Assembly (NCBI GenBank): GCA_963719275.1 | Contig: CAVRBT010000023.1 | Location: 1 to 64,000, forward strand | DNA from: AC-32 sp963719275 | GTDB taxonomy: Bacteria > Actinomycetota > Thermoleophilia > Gaiellales > Gaiellaceae | DNA length: 64,000 nt | Direction of reading: 5' to 3' | Shown here: positions 15,928-24,011 of the stretch, piece after piece | How the letters are laid out: every line of letters starts with the position of its first letter | How positions within the stretch are numbered: position 1 is the first letter of the stretch | The notes under the pieces: model-generated | The model's input: the letters and a program-made list of their open reading frames with translations, nothing else | What the model was told of the DNA's origin: nothing | Database searches by the model: none | Position numbers and translations under genes: made by a program

Positions 15928-16185
15928 GTGAGCTCACCCGAGCTGCGCGCCTCAGACGCCGACCGTGACCGGACGATCGCCGACCTGCGCGAGCACACGG
16001 CCGTCGGCCGGCTGACGCTTGAGTTACGGGTGCGAATGCTGTCGCTGTTCGGGACTCCAGACCTGTGGCGCGTTCCGCCCACCTGGTCCGGCCGGACCTT
16101 CGACGAGGTGATCGATGGCCTGCGTCGAGGCGAGGAGCGCGAGCTGGCCCCGCCCGGCCGGCGGCAAGTAACAGACTGTTACTAG
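15928..16185 (+). CDS. DUF1707 domain protein
   Basis: 85 aa from GTG 15928. The N-terminal SPELRASDADRDRTIADLRE and HTAVGRLTLE match the DUF1707 motif. The usual continuation (EEFxERxxxAYxAR) is missing and the C-terminal half (SLFGTPDLWRVPPTW) does not look like the family, so it may be truncated or frameshifted. Divergent from the radical SAM gene, sharing its promoter region. Confidence 0.55.
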   Translation: MSSPELRASDADRDRTIADLREHTAVGRLTLELRVRMLSLFGTPDLWRVPPTWSGRTFDEVIDGLRRGEERELAPPGRRQVTDCY

Positions 16186-16217
16186 GTCGGCGGCCGCCCG
16201 CCGGGTTGAATGCGCCT

Positions 16218-17147
16218 GTGGACGAGCTTCCGGGCGGGATCCGCCGCCTCACGTTTCCGCTGCCGATGGGGATCCGGCACGTGCACTGCTACCTGCTGCC
16301 GAGCGAGGACGGCTGGACGCTCGTCGACACCGGGCTCGGGCTACCGGACGCCGCCGCGCGCTGGGGGCCGGTCCTGCGTGAGGTCGAGGTCGCTCGCATC
16401 GTCGTGACGCACTTCCACCCGGACCACGCGGGCGGTGGCGAGGACGCGCAGGCGCTCACCGGGGCCCGCGTCTACCAGGGCGCGCACGACTACGAGCAGT
16501 GCGTTCGCGTCTGGGGGAGTGCCGAGTGGTCGGAGCGGCTCGCCGACTACCTGCGCGGTCACGGGCTCCCGCAGGAGACGGCCGACGAGCTGCGGCACGA
16601 GTCGGCGACGTTCGGTCCCTTTATCCGCTTCGCGCGCGACCCCCAGCTCCTGCGCGAAGGCGACGAGGTCGACGGCTGGCGCGTGCTCGAGCTTCCCGGC
16701 CACGCGGACGGCCACATCTGCCTCGAGCGCGACGGCGTGCTCGTCGCGGGCGACCACCTCCTCGGCGTGATCACTCCGACCGTCGGTCTCTACCCGGAGT
16801 CGCGGCCGGACCCGCTCGCCGACTACCAGGCCTCGCTGCTGCGCACGATCGAGCTCGCGCCCGAGGTCGCGCTCCCCGGCCACGGCGACGTCGTCACGAG
16901 CCCCGTAACGCGGGCGCGCGAGATCCTCGAGCACCATCAGCAACGGCTGGACGAGACGGCGGCGATCCTCGGCCCGGAGCCGAAAACGGGCTACGAGGTC
17001 TCGGTCGAGCTCTTCGGCTCCGAGCTGGACGCGAGCGGCCGCCGTTTTGCCCTCGCTGAGGCGCTTGCGCACCTCGAACGGCTCGTTCACGAGGGCCGCG
17101 CAGCGCGCGCCGGCGACGACCAGAACGTCTCCTATACTGCGGCGTAG
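16218..17147 (+). CDS. Metallo-beta-lactamase-fold hydrolase
   Basis: 309 aa from GTG 16218. The binuclear metal motif is THFHPDHAGG (H-x-H-x-D-H), followed by LPGHADGH, the GDHLL aspartate and LPGHGD, giving the full ligand set. A helical C-terminal region (about 230-309, ILEHHQQRLDET) resembles the winged-helix tail of LACTB2-like enzymes. Substrate unknown, cytoplasmic. No operon partner is evident. Confidence 0.87.
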   Translation: MDELPGGIRRLTFPLPMGIRHVHCYLLPSEDGWTLVDTGLGLPDAAARWGPVLREVEVARIVVTHFHPDHAGGGEDAQALTGARVYQGAHDYEQCVRVWGSAEWSERLADYLRGHGLPQETADELRHESATFGPFIRFARDPQLLREGDEVDGWRVLELPGHADGHICLERDGVLVAGDHLLGVITPTVGLYPESRPDPLADYQASLLRTIELAPEVALPGHGDVVTSPVTRAREILEHHQQRLDETAAILGPEPKTGYEVSVELFGSELDASGRRFALAEALAHLERLVHEGRAARAGDDQNVSYTAA

Positions 17148-17200
17148 ATCCGTTTGGACGACGAAGGCATTCCTAGACGTCCGCCCGACGGGGCGATGAC

Positions 17201-18502
17201 GTGATCCTTTTCCTCGAACTCCTCGCCGTTGCGGCGCTGATCCTGCTGAACGGGTACTTCGTGGCGGCCGAGTACGCGCTCGTGACCGCCCGTAGGACGC
17301 GGATGCAGGAGCTCGCCGAGCAGGGGAACCGACGTGCCCGCGCGGTGCTGAAGATCGTCGCCGACCCGCCGCGCTTCATCGCGGCCATGCAGCTCGGCGT
17401 CACCGGCACGAGCCTGGCCATCGGTGCTCTGGGCGAGCAGGCGCTGGCGCGCGTCTTCGACCCGATCTTCGCGTCGCTGATCGCCTTCGCGCTCGCCTTC
17501 CTGATCATCACCTTCCTGCACGTCGTCGTCGGAGAGCTCGTGCCGAAGGGGGTCGCACTGGGGTACTCGGAGCGAACGGCGCTCGCGGTGTCGTCGCCCG
17601 TGCGCGGCTTCTTCGTCGTCTTCAAGCCGCTGATCTGGATCCTCCAGCGCTCGAGCGAGGTGATCCTGCGCGCGCTCGGTCTGACGCCGCCGGGCGGCGA
17701 GATGGAGGTCTACTCCGAGGCCGAGCTGAAGATGCTGCTCTCGCGCTCGACCGAGGAGGGCGAGCTCGAGCAGCAGGAGCAGGAGATGCTCTACAAGGTC
17801 TTCGACTTCGCCGACAAGGAGGTCTCCGCGGTGATGGTGCCGCGCCCGGAGGTCGTGGCGCTGTCGATCGACCTCCCGTCCGAGGAGGCGCTCGCGGCGG
17901 TGATCGAGTCGCCGTACACCCGCTATCCCGTCTACCGTGACTCGATCGACCACGTCGTCGGGATCCTGCACGTGCGCGACCTGTTCTCGGCGCTGAACGA
18001 CCGCGGGCTGGAGGCGGTGCGGCTCGACCAGATCCTGCGGCCGGCACACATCGTCCCGGAGACGAAGGACCTCGCCGCGCTGCTCGGGGAGTTCCGCCGC
18101 ACGAACCAGCACATGGCGATCGTGGTCGACGAGTACGGCGAGCTCGAGGGGATCGTCACGCTCGAGGACCTCCTCGAGGAGATCGTCGGCGAGATCGAGG
18201 ACGAGTTCGACCTCCCGAACGAGTCGGTCGAGCGGCTCGAGGACGGGCGGGTGCGCATCCACGGCACCTTCCCGGTCGACGACTTCAACGAGCAGTTCGG
18301 CCGGTCGCTCCCGGTCGAGGACTACCACACCATCGGAGGCTTCGTCTTCGGCCTGCTCGGCCGCCAGCCGGAGCCGGGCGACGAGGCCGCACACGACGGC
18401 TGCCGCTTCAAGGTGCTGGAAGTCGAGGGCTCGCGCATCGAGCGCGTCGAGGTCGAGCTGGAAGACCCGCCGCACGAGCACCGGCTCGAAGAGGCGTCGT
18501 AG
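17201..18502 (+). CDS. CNNM/CorC-family membrane protein (DUF21, CBS pair, CorC-HlyC)
   Basis: 433 aa from GTG 17201. The DUF21 transmembrane domain (about 1-180) begins FLELLAVAALILLNGYFVAA. A pair of CBS domains follows (about 205-330, VMVPRPEVVALS ... AIVVDEYGELEGIVTLEDLL). A CorC_HlyC domain is at the end (about 350-425, DDFNEQFG ... DYHTIGGFVFG). The family is linked to Mg2+ or Na+ efflux, with CBS domains sensing nucleotides or Mg-ATP. No partner gene is adjacent. Confidence 0.92.
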   Translation: MILFLELLAVAALILLNGYFVAAEYALVTARRTRMQELAEQGNRRARAVLKIVADPPRFIAAMQLGVTGTSLAIGALGEQALARVFDPIFASLIAFALAFLIITFLHVVVGELVPKGVALGYSERTALAVSSPVRGFFVVFKPLIWILQRSSEVILRALGLTPPGGEMEVYSEAELKMLLSRSTEEGELEQQEQEMLYKVFDFADKEVSAVMVPRPEVVALSIDLPSEEALAAVIESPYTRYPVYRDSIDHVVGILHVRDLFSALNDRGLEAVRLDQILRPAHIVPETKDLAALLGEFRRTNQHMAIVVDEYGELEGIVTLEDLLEEIVGEIEDEFDLPNESVERLEDGRVRIHGTFPVDDFNEQFGRSLPVEDYHTIGGFVFGLLGRQPEPGDEAAHDGCRFKVLEVEGSRIERVEVELEDPPHEHRLEEAS

Positions 18503-18550
18503 GTACGATCCGCCGAGGCGGGGTCGTCAAAAAAAGTCGTTAGGAGTCAG

Positions 18551-18907
18551 ATGAAGCGCATCATCACGCTGGTCGCGGTGCTCGCCGTGGCCGCCACAAC
18601 GTTCGCAGTCGTCGCCTACGCAGGTTCCAGCCGCGCAAGCGCCACGACCGTCAAGGTCGGTGCGAAGGAGTTCAAGTTCACCCTCTCGCGCAAGAGCGCA
18701 CCGCACGGCAAGGTCACCTTCAAGGTGACGAACAAGGGCCACATCAAGCACGACTTCAAGATCGCCGGGAAGAAGACGAAGATGCTGAGCCCTGGCAAGA
18801 GTGCGTCCCTCACGGTGACCCTCAAGAAGGGCAAGAAGTACAAGTACATCTGCACCGTGCCGGGCCACGCGGCCGCGGGCATGAAGGGCACGTTCAAAGC
18901 CACCTAG
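18551..18907 (+). CDS. Exported plastocyanin-like cupredoxin
   Basis: 118 aa with a signal peptide (1-24, ending AYAGSS). The cupredoxin fold ends in a type-1 copper site: His in IKHDFKI, then Cys and His in YICTVPGHAAAGM with the axial Met. Lys-rich, so basic overall. A GTTAGGAGTCAG ribosome-binding region precedes ATG 18551. It is probably a soluble periplasm-side electron carrier. Confidence 0.88.
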   Translation: MKRIITLVAVLAVAATTFAVVAYAGSSRASATTVKVGAKEFKFTLSRKSAPHGKVTFKVTNKGHIKHDFKIAGKKTKMLSPGKSASLTVTLKKGKKYKYICTVPGHAAAGMKGTFKAT

Positions 18908-19278
18908 GCCGTAAGTTCTTCGGGTGATACCTCGCCGCCGGTTATCCGCCAGGCGGCGAGCTCGCCCGTGCCGAGCGAGAGGATCAGGTAGGGCCGGTCC
19001 TCCCAGAGGCCGATGTTCTCCACGTCCGTCCGCGAGGGCCGCGGAGGGGCGGAGGTGTGCGAGTGGAAGACGGCGAGCTCGTAGTCGTCGTCCTCGAGGA
19101 ACCAGTTCTCGGGCTCGGTCTCGAGCTCGAAGCGGTACGGGCTCGCGGCGGCGTTGCGCGCCGGGAGGTAGCGCTCGGCGACGCCGTCGCGCAGCGCGAC
19201 CAGGCCGCAGGCCTCGTTCGGCTCCTCCGCGCGCGCATGTTTCTCGAGCTCTGCGCGGATCTCGGCCGGGATCACCAC
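18904..19278 (-). CDS. mec: JAMM/MPN+ metalloprotease (Mec-like)
   Basis: 124 aa from GTG 19278. The JAMM zinc motif is E (in NEACGLVAL) with H-x-H in VFHSHTSAPPRPSRTD, completing E-x-n-HSH-x-S-x2-D-like spacing. In Mycobacterium the homologue Mec cleaves the CysO-cysteine adduct to release cysteine. Here it overlaps the end of cysM and lies in the same unit as cysO, matching that pathway. It might also trim the CysO tail described below. Confidence 0.86.
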   Translation of the reverse strand: MVIPAEIRAELEKHARAEEPNEACGLVALRDGVAERYLPARNAAASPYRFELETEPENWFLEDDDYELAVFHSHTSAPPRPSRTDVENIGLWEDRPYLILSLGTGELAAWRITGGEVSPEELTA

Positions 19279-20243
19279 CAGACGGCCTCCTCCATCGCCG
19301 GCTCGGGGTCGGCTGCCTCCCAGAACGGTGCGGAGAGGTACTTCCAGCCCGCGTCGGCGAGGATCGCCACCACGACGCCTTCGTCGAGCTCCGCGGCCAA
19401 CTTGCGCGCGACGTGGATCACCGCGCCGGAGGAGACGCCGGCGAAGACGCCCTCCTCGGCGAGGAGCGCGCGCAGCCCCGCGACCGCGTCGGCGTTCGAG
19501 ACGAGCAGCTTGCGGTCGAGCTTCGACACGTCGAGCACCGGCGGCACGTAGCCGTCCTCCAGCGAGCGCAGGCCCATCACCGGGTCGCCCGGGAGCGGCT
19601 CGGCCGCGGCGACCGTCACGTCCGGGAACGACTCGCGCACGCGCGAGCCCGCGCCCATCAGCGTGCCGCCGGTGCCGAGGCCGGCGACGAGGACGTCGAC
19701 GCGGTCGAGCGCCGTGGCGATCTCCGTGCCCGTGCTCTCGTAGTGCGCGCGCGGGTTCGCCTCGTTCGCGTACTGGAAGAGCATCCGGTACCGTGGCTCG
19801 CGCTCGGCGAGCTCCTGCGCGAGCCGGACGGCGCCGTTCGAGCCCTCGGCGCCCGGGCTCTCCACGATCTCCGCGCCGTAAAGCCGCAGCAGTCGCCGCC
19901 GCTCCTCGGTCACGTTGTCGGGCATCACGCAGGTGAGCCGGTAGTCCTTGAGGCGCGCGACGAGTGCCAGCGAGATGCCGGTGTTTCCGCTCGTCGGCTC
20001 GACCAGCTCCTGTCCGGGCTCGAGGTCGGCGGCCTCGACCATCGCGAGCGCGACGCGGTCCTTGATCGAGCCGGTCGGGTTCTGGCCTTCGAGCTTCGCG
20101 TAGAGCTTCACCCCGGGCCGCGGCGAGAGCCGCGGCAGCTCGACGAGCGGAGTGTTGCCGACGAGTTGCAACAACGAGGGTGCAACTCTGTTCTCCCGAG
20201 CGGAGCGATGGGACAAGCTAGCCCCGCGAAAAATGCGCAGCAT
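19272..20243 (-). CDS. cysM: CysM-type cysteine synthase (CysO-thiocarboxylate dependent by context)
   Basis: About 323 aa from ATG 20243. PLP fold type II: LLQLVGNTPLVELP at the N-terminus, Schiff-base Lys61 in NPTGSIKDR, phosphate loop TSGNTGIS (about 84-91) and GTGGTLMGAG. Neighbouring cysO and mec indicate that sulfur comes from the CysO thiocarboxylate, as in M. tuberculosis CysM. The start is uncertain because the conserved region begins at about residue 23. ATG 20243 lies within a palindrome shared with the cysO 3' end, and TTG codons at the conserved LLQ are the alternative. Confidence 0.87.
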   Translation of the reverse strand: MLRIFRGASLSHRSARENRVAPSLLQLVGNTPLVELPRLSPRPGVKLYAKLEGQNPTGSIKDRVALAMVEAADLEPGQELVEPTSGNTGISLALVARLKDYRLTCVMPDNVTEERRRLLRLYGAEIVESPGAEGSNGAVRLAQELAEREPRYRMLFQYANEANPRAHYESTGTEIATALDRVDVLVAGLGTGGTLMGAGSRVRESFPDVTVAAAEPLPGDPVMGLRSLEDGYVPPVLDVSKLDRKLLVSNADAVAGLRALLAEEGVFAGVSSGAVIHVARKLAAELDEGVVVAILADAGWKYLSAPFWEAADPEPAMEEAVWW

Positions 20244-20523
20244 TTTTCGCGGAAGAGCCACCGGCCATGGCCGGGAGCAGGATCACGGTCGAGCGGTCGT
20301 CGACCGCGGTCTCGAGGCCTTCCCGGGTGCGGACGTCTTCGCCCTCGACGTAGACGTTCACGAACGGGGCGATGTCGTCGTCATCGAGCAGCTGCCCGCG
20401 CAGCGCCGGAAACCGCGCCGTCAGGTCGTCGAGCAGCTCGCGGACGGTGCCGCCGCGCGCCTCGACCTCACGGGCGCCCTCGGTCTCGCCCCGCAGGGTC
20501 GGCGGGATCCGCACGCGGCTCAC
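20218..20523 (-). CDS. cysO: CysO ubiquitin-like sulfur carrier with C-terminal extension
   Basis: 101 aa from GTG 20523, overlapping the stop of the adenylyltransferase gene (GTGA). The MoaD/ThiS beta-grasp fold ends at the canonical TVILLPAMAGG (GG at 88-89), the residues that become the thiocarboxylate. Unlike ordinary carriers, a further 12 residues (SSAKNAAHFSRG) follow the GG. They are encoded by a perfect palindrome. The tail must be removed before activation, plausibly by the JAMM protease encoded in the cluster. Confidence 0.85.
   Translation of the reverse strand: MSRVRIPPTLRGETEGAREVEARGGTVRELLDDLTARFPALRGQLLDDDDIAPFVNVYVEGEDVRTREGLETAVDDRSTVILLPAMAGGSSAKNAAHFSRG
20224..20252. repeat. 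Perfect 13-bp inverted repeat at the cysO/cysM junction
   Basis: Arms CCGCGAAAAATGC and GCATTTTTCGCGG are separated by GCA. It is coding in two frames: it forms the tail of CysO and provides an ATG that can start CysM. The A/T-rich core stands out from the GC-rich surroundings and looks like an inserted small palindromic element. It could also form a strong mRNA hairpin that affects cysM translation. Confidence 0.85.
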
Positions 20524-21689
20524 TGTCCCACCCCGGCGCAGAACTCGACGTAATCCACGTACTCGGTGATCGTCGGTGACTCGCCGCACACCGGGCAAGA
20601 CGGGTCGCGCCGCAGCTTCATCTCCTGGAACTCACCGGAGAGCGCGTCGTAGAGCAGCAGCCGACCGGCGAGCGAATCGCCGATTCCGAGCGCGAGCTTC
20701 AGCGCCTCCGCGGCCTGGATCGACCCGATCACGCCCGGCAGCACGCCCAGCACGCCGCCCTCGGCGCAGCTCGGCGCCAGCTCCGGAGGCGGCGGCTGCG
20801 GGAAGAGGCATCGATAGCATGGCCCCTCGCCGGGCTTGAAGACCGTCACCTGGCCCTCGAAGCGGAAGATCGAGCCGTGCACGACAGGGATGTCGTGCCA
20901 GACCGACGCGTCGTTGACGAGGTAGCGGGTCGGGAAGTTGTCCGCGCCGTCGACGATCACGTCCCAGCCGGGCTCGAGGATCCGCTCGACGTTCTCGGAG
21001 GTGAGCCGCTCGCGGAAGGGGACGACCTCGACGTCCGGGTTGAGCGCCTCGATCGTGCGGCGCGCCGAGTCGGTCTTCGGCTCGCCGAGCGAGTTCGTCG
21101 AGTGGGCGATCTGGCGCTGCAGGTTCGTCTCGTCGACCACGTCCGCGTCGATGATCCCGAGCGTGCCGACGCCCGCTGCCGCGAGGTAGAGCGCCGCGGG
21201 CGAGCCGAGGCCGCCGGCGCCGATCAGCAGGATCCGCGAGTCGAGCAGCCGCAGCTGGCCCTCTTCGCCGACCTCCGGGATCAGCAGGTGACGGCTGTAG
21301 CGCGTCGTGCGCTCCGGCCCGAGCGAGCGCGGCAACTCGGTCGGGAAGCCGTTGCGCTGCCAGTCGGTGTAGCCGCCGGAAAGCGAGATGGGGTGCTCGT
21401 AGCCGAGCTCGGTCAGCGTCCGCGCCGCGAAGGCTGAGCGGTTGCCGGCCGCGCAGTAGAGGAGCACCGGACGCGAGCGGTCCGGCGCGACGTTCTCGAT
21501 GCGCGACTCGAGGTTCCCGCGAGGAACGTGCACCGCGCCCGGGATGCGGCCCTGCTCCCACTCGTCGCGTTCGCGCACGTCGACGAGGAGCGGCGCGTCC
21601 TCGGCGTCAAGCAGCTCGCGCGCACGCGTTGCGCCGACTTCCTCGACTGAGGCCTTCGCGGCCTGAAGGAGCTCGCGGTAGCTGGGCAC
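20520..21689 (-). CDS. Rhodanese-ThiF/MoeB fusion, CysO/MoaD adenylyltransferase-sulfurtransferase
   Basis: 389 aa from GTG 21689. An N-terminal rhodanese domain (about 15-125) with active loop CAAGNRS is followed by a ThiF/MoeB E1-like domain (about 130-389). The latter shows GAGGLGSP (ATP), DADVVDETNLQRQ, DGADNFPTRYLVND and zinc ligands CYRC and CPVC. It adenylates the carrier GG terminus and loads sulfur. Mycobacterial MoeZ has the opposite domain order. A TATACAAT sequence ends 8 nt upstream of the start and may be the -10 of the cluster. Confidence 0.88.
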   Translation of the reverse strand: MPSYRELLQAAKASVEEVGATRARELLDAEDAPLLVDVRERDEWEQGRIPGAVHVPRGNLESRIENVAPDRSRPVLLYCAAGNRSAFAARTLTELGYEHPISLSGGYTDWQRNGFPTELPRSLGPERTTRYSRHLLIPEVGEEGQLRLLDSRILLIGAGGLGSPAALYLAAAGVGTLGIIDADVVDETNLQRQIAHSTNSLGEPKTDSARRTIEALNPDVEVVPFRERLTSENVERILEPGWDVIVDGADNFPTRYLVNDASVWHDIPVVHGSIFRFEGQVTVFKPGEGPCYRCLFPQPPPPELAPSCAEGGVLGVLPGVIGSIQAAEALKLALGIGDSLAGRLLLYDALSGEFQEMKLRRDPSCPVCGESPTITEYVDYVEFCAGVGQ

Positions 21690-21749
21690 GCTTTCGATTG
21701 TATAGCGAGCATCACGAGTGGCCGCGAGTGCGGAAGCTATCGTCGCCGC

Positions 21750-22715
21750 GTGAGCTCTCGGGGCCGGATCTTCGCCCTCGTGGCGGGCGCGGCGGCGATC
21801 GCGTCGGGTGTCGTCGTGGTCGGCGTGCTCGCCACGCGCAACGATGTTCCGCCGGCCCCGAAGGCGCGCAGCGGGTACGCCCCGCTCAGCCTGGACCTCG
21901 CCGTCCGCACCGACCCCGAGGCCCGCGCGCTCAGACAGGCGCTCCGCCTGTACGCCGCGAAGCGCTACGCGGACGCCGGGACGATCTTCCGGCGCTACGG
22001 CTCGCTCGAGGCTCAGGTCGGGGCGGCGCTCGCCGATCGGCCCACCAACGCGGCGTCGCGGCTCCAGCAGCTCGAGGCCGAGCACCCGCGGAGCTCGCTG
22101 GTCGCGCTCCACCTCGGGCTGGCGCTCTACTGGCTGCGTCGCAACGACGAGGCGCTCACGGCCTGGCGGTCAGCCGCGCGAATGCAGCCGGACACGCCCT
22201 ACGCCGTCCGCGCCGAAGACTTCCTGCACCCGCAGTACGCGCCCGGGCTGCCGCGCTTCGTGCCGTCGTTCCCGATGCCGTCGCGGATCCGAGCACTGCC
22301 GCCCGCGCAGCAGCTGGCCGCGCTTCGGAGCGCCGCGGCGGCGGGAGGCGCGCGCGAGAAGCTCCTGTACGGGGTCGCGCTGCAGCAGCTCGACCGGCCG
22401 CTTTCGGCCGAGCGCCAGTTCGCAGCCGCCGCCCGCCTCGCACCCGGCAACCCGGACGCACGCGTCGCCGCGGCGGTCGGGCGCTTCGACAAGGCGAAGC
22501 CGGCCGCGGCGTTCAGCCGCCTCGGCCCGCTCACGCGTGTCTTCCCGCACGCGCAGACCGTGCGCTTCCACCTGGGTTTGCTTCTTCTTTGGTCGGCGCA
22601 GGTGACCGAGGCCCGAAAGCAGCTCGCGGAAGCCCGCGCCGAAGGGCCGAAAACGCCCCTCGGCAGGCAGGCGACGCAATATTTGGAGGCCCTGCTCCGT
22701 CTTGGGACCAGCTGA
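21750..22715 (+). CDS. Membrane-anchored TPR-like protein
   Basis: 321 aa from GTG 21750. One N-terminal transmembrane helix (about 7-27) is followed by helical repeats resembling TPRs, for example SLVALHLGLALYWLRRNDEA and EKLLYGVALQQLDRPLSAE, each with the alternating small and aromatic residues. It is probably a scaffold on the outer face of the membrane; no enzymatic motif. Divergent from the cysteine cluster. Confidence 0.75.
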   Translation: MSSRGRIFALVAGAAAIASGVVVVGVLATRNDVPPAPKARSGYAPLSLDLAVRTDPEARALRQALRLYAAKRYADAGTIFRRYGSLEAQVGAALADRPTNAASRLQQLEAEHPRSSLVALHLGLALYWLRRNDEALTAWRSAARMQPDTPYAVRAEDFLHPQYAPGLPRFVPSFPMPSRIRALPPAQQLAALRSAAAAGGAREKLLYGVALQQLDRPLSAERQFAAAARLAPGNPDARVAAAVGRFDKAKPAAAFSRLGPLTRVFPHAQTVRFHLGLLLLWSAQVTEARKQLAEARAEGPKTPLGRQATQYLEALLRLGTS

Positions 22716-22825
22716 CGAAAATTAGGGCCGTTCGGCCTATGGCGTCCGTCCGGTAGCCGTGAGAGAGTGCCGCACGCCGCCACGCCGTGTACCAAATCGC
22801 ACAAAGCCCAAAGAGGGAGCCGCAA

Positions 22826-23908
22826 GTGAGCGAACAGGGGGTACGGGCCAAGCCGTCGAGCATCAGCGAGGTGCTCGAGACGGACGAGGCCAAGGGGTTG
22901 CTGGACGCAGGGCGCGAGGCGGGGTCGCTGAGCACCGAGGAGATCGCACTCGCGCTGAGCGAGCTCGAGCTCGACGCAGCGCAGCTCGACGACTTCTACC
23001 ACGCGCTCGAGGAGTTGCAGATCGAGGTCGTCGACGGCACCGACGACGGCGCGGAGCCCACGCCGGTCAAGGAGACGCGCGAGGTCACGACCGACTCGCT
23101 GCAGCTCTTCCTGAAGGACATCGGCAAGGTGGACCTCCTCACCGCAGCGCAGGAGGTCGAGCTCGCGAAGCGCATCGAGCGCGGCGAGCACCGCGCGAAG
23201 CAGGAGATGGTCGAGGCCAATCTCCGCCTCGTCGTCTCGATCGCGAAGAAGTACCGCAACCAGGGGTTGCCGTTCCTCGACCTGATCCAGGAGGGGACGA
23301 TCGGTCTCGTGCGCGCGGCGGAGAAATTCGACCATCGCAAGGGGTTCAAGTTCTCGACCTACGCGACGTGGTGGATCCGCCAGGCCGTCGCCCGCGCACT
23401 CGCGGACAAGGCGCGGACGATTCGCATGCCCGTCCACATCGTCGAGAAGCTGAACAAGATCGTGCGCTCGGAGCGAAAGCTGCGCGCGGAGCTGGGTCGC
23501 GAGCCGAGCTCGGGCGAGATCGCACGCGACGTCGAGTTGACCTCGGACGAGGTCGAGCAGATCCGCCGCAGCTCGCAGGCGCCGGTCTCGCTGGAGAAGC
23601 CGGTCGGCGACGAGGAGGAGTCGGAGTTCGGCCACTTCCTCACCGACGAGAACGAGCCGCTGCCCGAGGAGGTCGCCGAGGTCGAGATGCGCAAGGCGAC
23701 CTTGCAGCGGGTGCTCGGCACGCTCAGCGCCCGCGAGCGCCGCGTGCTCGAGCTTCGCTACGGGCTCAACGGCGAGCACCCGCGGACGCTGGACGAGGTC
23801 GGCAAGACGTTCAACGTGACTCGCGAGCGGATCCGGCAGATCGAGAACCAGAGCCTGAAGAAGCTGCGCGCGCTGGCGGACTCGACCGCGCTGCGCGACG
23901 TGGCCTAA
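22826..23908 (+). CDS. sigA: Primary RNA polymerase sigma factor (SigA/RpoD)
   Basis: 360 aa from GTG 22826, chosen because AGAGGGAG lies 8 nt upstream. Region 1.2 (DSLQLFLKDIGKVDLL), region 2 (ANLRLVVSIAKKYRNQG, FDHRKGFKFSTYATWWIRQA), region 3 and region 4 (LSARERRVLELRYGL, TRERIRQIENQSLKKLR) are complete. The Asp/Glu-rich N-terminal region is short, as in many actinobacteria. Being the housekeeping factor, it fixes this part as chromosome. It recognises TTGACA/TATAAT-type promoters such as those in the arsenic region. Confidence 0.93.
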   Translation: MSEQGVRAKPSSISEVLETDEAKGLLDAGREAGSLSTEEIALALSELELDAAQLDDFYHALEELQIEVVDGTDDGAEPTPVKETREVTTDSLQLFLKDIGKVDLLTAAQEVELAKRIERGEHRAKQEMVEANLRLVVSIAKKYRNQGLPFLDLIQEGTIGLVRAAEKFDHRKGFKFSTYATWWIRQAVARALADKARTIRMPVHIVEKLNKIVRSERKLRAELGREPSSGEIARDVELTSDEVEQIRRSSQAPVSLEKPVGDEEESEFGHFLTDENEPLPEEVAEVEMRKATLQRVLGTLSARERRVLELRYGLNGEHPRTLDEVGKTFNVTRERIRQIENQSLKKLRALADSTALRDVA

Positions 23909-24011
23909 AGGCCCTACGGGCTAACCCGCGCAGACTCCGCGCCTTCGGCGCTCCGCTGCACGCTGGGCGGAGATGCGATGCGGCAGTGGCAGGGCAGTAG
24001 ACTCCGCCGCC

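Noticed and set aside
18503..18540. Hairpin followed by AAAAAAA as a terminator
   Set aside because: The homopolymer is A on the coding strand, the wrong base for intrinsic termination of the upstream gene.
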